Part shown: positions 56,515-64,000 of the stretch, piece by piece | Layout: the number at the start of each line of letters is the position of its first letter | Numbering within the stretch: position 1 is the first letter of the stretch | Origin: Thamnaconus septentrionalis | Lineage: Eukaryota; Chordata; Actinopteri; Tetraodontiformes; Monacanthidae | Assembly: GCA_009823395.1 (NCBI GenBank) | Contig: CM020513.1 | Coordinates: 3,217,501 to 3,281,500, forward strand | Length of the DNA stretch: 64,000 bases | Reading direction: 5' to 3' | Notes under the pieces: generated by a model | Seen by the model: only the letters and a program-made list of their open reading frames with translations | Databases searched by the model: none | What the model was told of the DNA's origin: nothing | Program-made: the position numbers and the translations under genes

Positions 56515-56990
56515 CTCGGAGGAGAGTGCACTCCTACACTCGGAGGAATTAACTTGGGCATCGTTATTTCCTGACCCTGGAATTCCCCCTCTCACCCCCC
56601 CTCCCCTCCTTATTTGGCTATTTTGGCTGGAAGGTAAAACGTTTGTGTGTGTGTGTGTGTGTGTGTGTGAGGGAGAGGAGGGGGACACCCGCGGCACTTG
56701 TGATGTGTTTTTTAGTAAGAATAGCAACACGTCGGTCGGGTCCCATGGCGGTTTACTCCAGTGGGCGGGGCCTGTCTTGGAGTTGGAATTGTGGGCTGGT
56801 ACGGACTCTTGTGTGGCCCGAGCCTCTCCGTCTGGCTGGGCGGCTCCGTCAACTCGTCCTCTTCACACGAGGCACGGTGCCATTGTGTCGTTGTTTTGGT
56901 TTCTTTATCCTCATATCTAAATTTGTGTGTTTTTCGTGCGTCTGGGGTGGATGTGTAACATCCCGTCTTTAAGAGCGCCAGTCCAGCCCG

Positions 56991-57024
<34 letters not shown>

Positions 57025-57099
57025 TCTCTCGTCCCTCCATATCAAAGCCTCAATAATTCATCCCACAACTCCTCTTTATTACATCCAGACATTTCCTTT

Positions 57100-57129
57100 C
57101 CTCCTCCTCCTCCTCCTCCTCCTCCTCCT
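57100..57129. repeat. (CTC)10
   Basis: Trinucleotide run in intron 1. Confidence 0.95.
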
Positions 57130-57344
57130 GCTGTGGCGGTCCTGGCACACAGAGTCGGCTGAAGCAGCAGGGCCGTGTTGACGGAGGCAGACTCTCTGAT
57201 CCACGCCAGTAAACAACAGTAAATTACACATTTGTCGTCTGAAAAACTAGAACTAAGAACGTTCCCTCTGCTGACCTTCGAGGGGGACCCGCAGTATGTG
57301 TACAAAGATGCGTAGCATGATGAAATGCATCCAGGCTAGTAGAA

Positions 57345-57595
57345 CCGCTGCACTGTATGCTATCTATTGTCAAAAATATCGATATATTGATTAAATATCG
57401 ATATTGAAAACGAAAAACGGTTCAATATGACTTTTACGTAGTATTGATGTATCGAGGTAGGAGTGGATGGAGACGTGACTTCAGCGCGATCTGACCCCCC
57501 CATCGACGAAACTTCAGCGGGAATCGAAAATCGTATCGGAAATCAATACTTTTCAATGTATTGATCGAAGTCTGAAATCCAGTATCGTGACAACG
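57345..57595. repeat. Degenerate element with ATCGATA words
   Basis: Dense TATCGATA/TATTGAT words and a right end CAGTATCGTGACAACGCTG, whose complement CAGCGTTGTCACGATACTG looks like a hAT-type terminus. A matching left terminus is not visible, so it is truncated or diverged. Confidence 0.35.
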
Positions 57596-58008
57596 CTGAC
57601 GCAATCCATGAAAAACTTTCTGCGTTTTCATATTGTTTTCCATTCAAAAAAGGAGACAAACTTGCAGAGCAGCTCGACCGCTCGCTTTTCAATTTCGAGC
57701 CTTCAATGCTTAATTCCGGTCCTTCGCATTTTGGTTTTCTGCGACTTTTTTCTTCTCGCTATACCAACATCCTCTCTTATTTTCACCTGCTGTCACTCAT
57801 TACCTATTCAGCACAGTTTCCGGGCAGATTTAAAGTGTTTGCATTGTGCAGTATTAATTCAAGGCCGTGGTGGGCTGCACTATTTAATGGTGTAACGGAG
57901 CGCCTTTGTCACGGGAAGATGGACTGGGCTCCATCAGCCGACCTGCACACAATGCGCTCGTTTCTATTTCCACCAGCCCGCATCAACAAGGTTGCCCCAT
58001 TACTCGAA

Positions 58009-58039
<31 letters not shown>

Positions 58040-58475
58040 GCCAATGCATACGCTTCACAATCGCACAAAAGGTTTCTTTCTCCGTTTCTCTCTTTAACCA
58101 TTAATGTAAATAATGCTCTCCGCCACGCGGAGCTCGTTTTCTCATGCATTTCCTGTTTCCTTGCAGCCACTCGCTGGCTTGAGGTTGCAGAGAAGGCAGC
58201 AGGGAGGCAGCGGGGAGGCTGTGGGCCAACGGGTTTACAAAGGAAATAGCGAGGGCGAGGGCCGAAGAGGGATGGAGAGGCCGGCGAGCGGAGCGGCGCT
58301 ATACCTGATCAATACAAATGCACGATCTAAATTATTTAGGCGGCACCCTCACCCCCACCCGCCCACCTCACTTGGCCGTGGAGCGCAGTGGACGGATGAG
58401 CCAATCAAATGTGATGAGATGAGACGAGATCCAATCACCTGTGGGGTTAGTTCACACAACATAACTGTCCATCTC

Positions 58476-58481
<6 letters not shown>

Positions 58482-58532
<51 letters not shown>
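58482..58532. repeat. (CA)25
   Basis: Dinucleotide run in intron 1. Confidence 0.97.
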
Positions 58533-58534
<2 letters not shown>

Positions 58535-59905
58535 TCTAAAGACGGAGGCTGGGGCCTTTGATGGTAGCCCTTAAAATTCTTGTCCATACTTCATTTCTGA
58601 ATACGGCTCGTGGCCAGCAGGGATCGGCAGCCACAAGGAGGGAATGGAGGGTTTATTCTGCATGTTTTCTCCAAACACATTGCCCGATTGCCCGTTTGTG
58701 TGTGTGTGACACACGCACACACCTTTGTGCACTTTTGTGTGTCATGAATAATTACACCAGGTGTTGGGGCTCGTGAAGGTCGTCGGCACATCTGGACTGA
58801 GTTTCACACGTTCCCGGCGCCTAAAGGAGACAAATAGCTCAACCAGGAAGCTGTTTAGTCGGCAAGTCGAATTTAGAGGAAATCACAGGCGGAACTGCGA
58901 GCTGTTTCAAATAAGAGGGCTTTTTTTTCATTTCTATGCGCACCCTCAAAATGATGTTTTATGGTTATTATGCATAATAGAGACGGATGAGCGTGATATA
59001 TCGGGGGATTTTGGTTTTCACAGTCAGGGATTCGCCTACGCAATTGTCAAATTGTCCTATGAAATGGGATTTGTTAAAAAGCAATAAATAGTAGGGGCAC
59101 AAGCATATTTGGAAGATGTTGTAGGAACAGCCAACATGTAGAGTCACTCATTTGTCCTTCGAACAAAACTTCATTACCCTTCCAAACAATGCCACCGTGT
59201 TGGAGTGTCTATGGAAGTCCTACGAAATGTATTGAACTCAAAACCACAAGGCCACAGATCATCTGAAAGATGTCCGTCTTGCAGAGCAGATGGTACTCAG
59301 CCAACATGATTTGGATTCAACTGCCAACACATGCAAATATCACTTGTGGTCTAAAACAAGAGGCAAAAACTACCAATCTCAGAAATAGCAAAGAAACTCC
59401 AATAAATTGCAAAGAATAAAAAAAAAAAAAAAAAAGAAGAAAAAATTGTTGGAAAATGAGATGAAAGTGGGTTGGAAATTTTTTTTCATGAATCTGACAG
59501 GGAGCGCAGAGTCTCTTGAATAGCAATCACACGAAACCGTGTGATGTACACCAGGAATATGCAAACTTTAAGTCAGTGTTAAACACTGGGGGGTGAGCTG
59601 CAGAGCACCATGAGGAGGTTCCAGCCCCTGCGTCTCTCGCAATGAGGTTCAACTCGAGGCGCTCACCTTCCATCGCCCTTTTGCTCTCGATCTTTCCCTC
59701 CCGCTTTGACACCGCGTCAGGACAAGCTAACGCTTGCGGACAAGCGCGCCGGCCGGCCAACCTAGAGTGCCAGTGACGGCCCAACCTGCGCTCATTATAC
59801 TGTATGCACGGCGCTCGCCTCGCACCAGCCCCGCACCTCCGAGTACATCCCCCAGCCCTGAGCCGCCATGTAATATTGATGATGTGATGTGGTAAGCCTC
59901 ATTAC

Positions 59906-59940
<35 letters not shown>

Positions 59941-60483
59941 CTGCTCCTACTCAAGTATTGATGGGCCCGGGGCTTTCTTCACCTCTCTGGATCCACCAGG
60001 AGTAATGTTAAGGCACAAAGTACCAGACGGTGCGCTGAAACACACAACACGCCCCGACTGCAACAACTGCCTCTCCGCTCGCAAGTCCTTTCGACCTCGG
60101 GCAGACAAGCACAGACACACACGCACACGCACGCAGAAACGCACAACACAGCAACTGCTCAATAATTGAAAATTTGCCTAATTTATAATTTCTAGGATTT
60201 CTTTTTTTGAAAATGCATTATTGAACGCGGTATGAGTGGCTCCTTACAACACAGTGTTTTGTCTTACCATCCAATTTCTGTATAGGTATGACTATTTCAT
60301 ACTGGATGTGTCCGTGACTGGCGGGACGGCGTGGCCTCTGGGAATTACCTGGGTGCACCGTCTTAGTCTGAATGACGGAAAAAGCATCCTTAATTTTTAG
60401 CTAACAACCTCTCCTCATGAAAACAGCGAATAGATGTTTAAAATTTAAAGGATACAAGCATACGGTTTTACACTGGTCCCAAA

Positions 60484-60512
60484 GCTGTGCTGTGCTGTGC
60501 TGTGCTGTGCTG
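60484..60512. repeat. (GCTGT)n pentanucleotide
   Basis: About six GCTGT units, the last one changed to GCTGC. Intron 1. Confidence 0.9.
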
Positions 60513-63359
60513 CGCCTGTGCCTTTCGAAAAGGATGCACCTGAGGTAAAAGATTTTTTTCCCCCCCTCTCTCTCCCTGTCTTTCTGGATGTCCCTTTATT
60601 TATAGCACAGCCAGTAAAAGAGCAGCAATGATTGAAATGTGGTTCTGGTGGATGACACAAAGCCAGGCTAGTCAATAGAGAAGAAAAACAGAGTGCAGGG
60701 TGGCTCACCCTGCGCTGGTTTTACAATCATTCAAGCTATACAAAAAAAAAAAAAAAATTGTAATGGTATCTTAAAAGCAATACTAATGCCTCCTTGAGGT
60801 ACAGCAAAGCATGGTTGGAATTGTGGTTGGCTACACTTGTTGGTATGATCTCATCCAGAGGGGTGGCGGTGGTGGGGGATGGAAAAAAAAAACCCAAAAC
60901 AAGCATGACCGCGAATGAGGCAGGAGCTGGACGTCTGGGGACTGATTTACGTCGACGGCTGGTCCACTTGCATCGAAAGTCCTTCGTGTGGTTGGCGTGG
61001 CCTGAACAGCCTCTTTATGCTCTTTGTGTACAAACGCTCTCACACACACACACACACACAGCAGTCTTGCCACACGCCCACGTTCACAACCTTAACTTTA
61101 CCTCAACAAGTCTTGGGAAAATATTTTCAAAGTACACTGGTCCGGGGGAGACGCGGCTGCACAATGAAGTTTTGTTTGGGTCGCAGCCACTTGGGCCAAA
61201 AAGCCTAAACATCACAGCGGGAACTTTGGGTATGACTGACCAAGGGTGGAACCCAAAAAAATTCTGACATTTAAGAAAGTAAGTAAAAAAAAAAAAAAAA
61301 ATAGCAGCGTGGCCAGTATTATCAATGGAATGGGGGGGGTGGGGCAGGTTTGTTTGTGAAGGGAACCAGGAGGACACCCTTCTCATCTCCACATGGACCA
61401 AGGTGATCCTGGCAACAACCTGGATAAAGATAGCCGACCATCTGACCTACATCCCACTGGCAGACACACACGTGCCCCAGAGAGGACCAGGAAATGGAGG
61501 CCAGGCCGTGGGGAAGCTATAGCGCCATCTGTTTCCCGCGGCCGCGCCAGAGTCGGGGTGCCGCTTGACTCCGAGCTTCCTGGAAGAAGCTTTGGTCCGT
61601 CGCTCACCTGAGCTCGACGTGGCAACATGGGTCATTATGTCCCTCAAGCGAGTCCCTCAAGAGCCCACGGCAGCTGTGGTTCGGGGTGCGTGGCACCGCC
61701 CTTGTAGGGAGGCCGTGTGGGAAGCGTGTTCCTACACGTGCGTGTGTCATGCGGCGTCTAAGTCAGGTCTTAGAGGCATCATTCCATTGCGTAACCTTCT
61801 GGAACCATCCTGGCCTGCCGGTGCGGCCATCTGCTGCTGCGAGCCGCTCCATCGCCGACGACCCGGCAGCTAGCAGGTTCCACGTCCAGACCCAGTGTCA
61901 CAATTGAGAATTCAGGTTCCTCTTTGTTCAGGCAGAGAGCAGAGAGTCGGCTGTCCTCCCGCCCATCCGCCCGCTTGTCCGCCTAAACTTGGCTTCACCC
62001 CTGCGACAGCCGTGGAGGGAAGCAGGAGTGAGGAGACAGCTCTGTCGCACACATCCTGTTCCTCACACATAATCTGCCTCACGATCACACTTTCGCTGCG
62101 CCGCTCTCATGCCACGGGATGTATGCGAGTCTGTTTACGTTGGTAGCGGCCTGGTGGAGGCTGCTATCTGGCGACTTTTCTTCCCTTTTGTTGCGATTTC
62201 TGCAGCGTGCTCGCTGGAAATACGATGAAAGACAGAATTTCAGACACGGGCAATTTTCACTTATCCCACCATAAGTGCCGACGTTTAGCTTTTAGGTACA
62301 TTTAAATAAACAAATTATCTACAATTTTGTGTCATGTTGCCACAGCTCAACAACTGTTCTCTTTAGCTACAGCTTCAGAAAGGCAATTCGCTTGACACTC
62401 TAATTTATTCTATCATGGCTTTTTTTTTTTAAATGTCTTTTGCAATCTTTTAAATTCCTACAAAACCCGTAGGAAAATCATAGGAAAACCATTTTATACA
62501 TTGGATGTGTGGTAGCTGCGAAGGGTTACATTGTAATAAGGTGCAGGAACAGCACGATTCTTTCCCTCTGTCCCTCGATGGCTGCCAAGGCTGGAGAGAG
62601 CCGTACTCATGATCAACACCATGTGTTCTGCAGACAGAGAGATGGCTTCAGACGCTCTGCCCAGACAAGGAGAGTATCATCCTTCACTCGAGACGGTCGT
62701 GCTCAACGGCCAAAAATCAATTTACGGGCAAGGTGTCAAACGCAGTAGGTGACCGACAGACGCTGTAACGAAATAACGTTGTTCGTTGCAGGTTGGTGGG
62801 GGAAGCTGCTACTGTGCACGGTGCAAGTCTTGCCTAGAAAAACCAAAGGAATGTTGGAAAACACTGGAAGCCCAGTCAGCCGCAAAAAATGAAAAAAAAA
62901 AAAAAAAAACTGGGTTCAAACCCAAACCGCAAGCTCGAACCCAAACACAGACTTCAAATATATTCCTATGAAATGCACGTCTAGGTGAACACATTTCAGC
63001 CGACACCTCCACCCGTACGGGTAATGAGACACCTCATCATCACATGGTCGCTCCTCAGCACATACACGCCGAGAGCATCGGCGAACATGCCGAGCTTACC
63101 AGCGAGCCAGCTGTACATGCACACGTACATGCACTCGTGTGCTCTGTTGCGTAACTTCCCGCCTCACCTGCTCCATCGGGATCTGCCCTGACAGGAAGCA
63201 GGAGAGGGGTAATGAGGAGTCAAGTTGTCGGCCACTGCCACAGTGACCTCATTGTCTGCCACGTCACACTGAGGGCCGACAGGCAACTTGGGCCGCAGCA
63301 GACTTGATATCTCCAGCATCAAAAATATTTCTATTCCACCAATTTGCAGCTGATTTAAT

Positions 63360-63480
63360 CATTGTGGTCTTGAAGGTTAAGTTAAGGGCAGCTGGACTGG
63401 TTTTCTTGATATCTTGAGGACGTTTCGCCTCTCTGAAAACCAGTCCAGTTGCCTTTCAACTAATCTTCAAGACCATGATG
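63360..63480. repeat. Foldback repeat, 45-bp arms
   Basis: The left arm 63360-63405 ends AGCTGGACTGGTTTTC; the right arm 63435-63480 begins GAAAACCAGTCCAGTTGC. The arms pair at most positions, including GGTCTTGAAG with CTTCAAGACC at the outer edge. The loop carries TCTTGAGGACGTTTCGCC. Class unknown; not coding. Confidence 0.75.
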
Positions 63481-64000
63481 ACCTGATGACTGAGAACCTA
63501 CACAGACATATTAACATAGTTTTGCCAGCAAGAGTCCCGTGCTGATTACAGAAATTGTGGGGTTGCGGTTGAAAACCTTGCAATAAACGTCATAATATTT
63601 CAACAATCACTCTACAAAATTTCCTCTAATTTAAAGTACCAAAGCAAATTAATTGGACAACACATTAATTATGTTGAGTTGTTAATATGGAGGACTTTAT
63701 AGTTTAAGATTGTTTTCATTTTTGGGCTTGGCAATAGAATATTTTGTTCACTGATATATGTCTATATATCCCTAAGAAACAAACAAACATGGAAAATCAT
63801 TCAAAGTTTGAACAGTTAGCGTGGGAGACTTTTGTCTTCAAACAAAATAACTAATTTAAAATTCAATATAAGTTCTGTTTGTTCCTTCTTTTTTTGCTTT
63901 AGTGCTTCAGAACTCAGTCATAGTTCAAACCGCAGCTTTAATAAAAGAAAAGAGGGGAGCTGAAATGGCAACAACAGACTGCTGCGGCTACCAGCAGCGG

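Larger units (their letters stand above)
55313..64000 (-). other. reln intron 1, 3' part (more than 8.6 kb in window)
   Basis: Holds (AG)25 (56463-56512), (CTC)n (57100-57129), a possible degenerate transposon end (about 57345-57595), a (CA)25 run (58482-58532), a (GCTGT)n array (60484-60512) and a foldback (63360-63480). I looked for a minus-strand exon with a signal peptide followed by the FSPFFFLCTHHG-type reeler start and did not find one. Confidence 0.7.

Noticed and set aside
62911..62940. GGGTTCAAACCCAAAC, reminiscent of a tRNA T-arm
   Set aside because: No acceptor stem, D-arm or anticodon arm can be drawn around it; it is a small palindrome next to an A run.
55313..64000. Search for reln exon 1 (signal peptide and start of reeler domain)
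   Set aside because: No minus-strand sequence reading like the conserved FSPFFFLCTHHG start and no suitable donor after a signal peptide was found. Exon 1 is taken to lie beyond the window.

Overview
The window is genomic DNA from a ray-finned fish, most likely an acanthopterygian teleost. The reasons are a vertebrate gene with short GT-AG introns, very dense (CA)n microsatellites, and several teleost-style repeats: short inverted-repeat DNA transposons, and L2-like and RTE/Rex3-like LINE fragments. The species call is inference.

The only gene I can support is reelin (reln), read on the minus strand. Its 5' end lies beyond position 64000 and its 3' end beyond position 1. I placed 25 consecutive coding exons with exact GT-AG junctions and continuous phase. 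They are numbered 2 to 26 on the assumption that one upstream exon carries the signal peptide. Together they give 3,496 coding bases, about 1,165 residues, matching roughly residues 73 to 1237 of the 3,460-residue human protein. In order they encode most of the reeler domain (exons 2-4), the N-terminal region that contains the CR-50 multimerisation epitope in mammals (exons 5-13), reelin repeat 1 with its EGF module (exons 13-20), and reelin repeat 2 with its EGF module running into repeat 3 (exons 20-26). The receptor-binding repeats 5-6 and the C-terminus are outside the window. All human numbering is from memory and approximate.

Layout from gene 5' to 3' (right to left): 55313-64000 is part of intron 1; exon 2 is at 55205-55312; intron 2 is 19.1 kb; exon 3 is at 35919-36057; intron 3 is 9.4 kb; exon 4 is at 26408-26478; intron 4 is 8.2 kb; exons 5-26 are packed into the first 18.2 kb with introns of 79 bp to 2.3 kb. 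The large introns hold no second gene that I can defend. They hold microsatellites, a nested pair of LINE fragments (about 48.4-49.8 kb), and several non-autonomous DNA transposons. Two of these have flanking target-site duplications that are exact in the sequence (13353-14007 with 8 bp, 41077-41577 with 3 bp). A dispersed family carrying the 20-mer TTAGCCCTCTGTTTGCAGCC or its complement occurs in at least eight places.

I found no new multi-gene system. The most useful observations concern repeat-splicing interplay in reelin: TG tracts immediately before the acceptors of exons 9, 23 and 25, a direct repeat flanking exons 10-11 whose loss would stay in frame, and a cryptic composite splice site at the start of exon 21.
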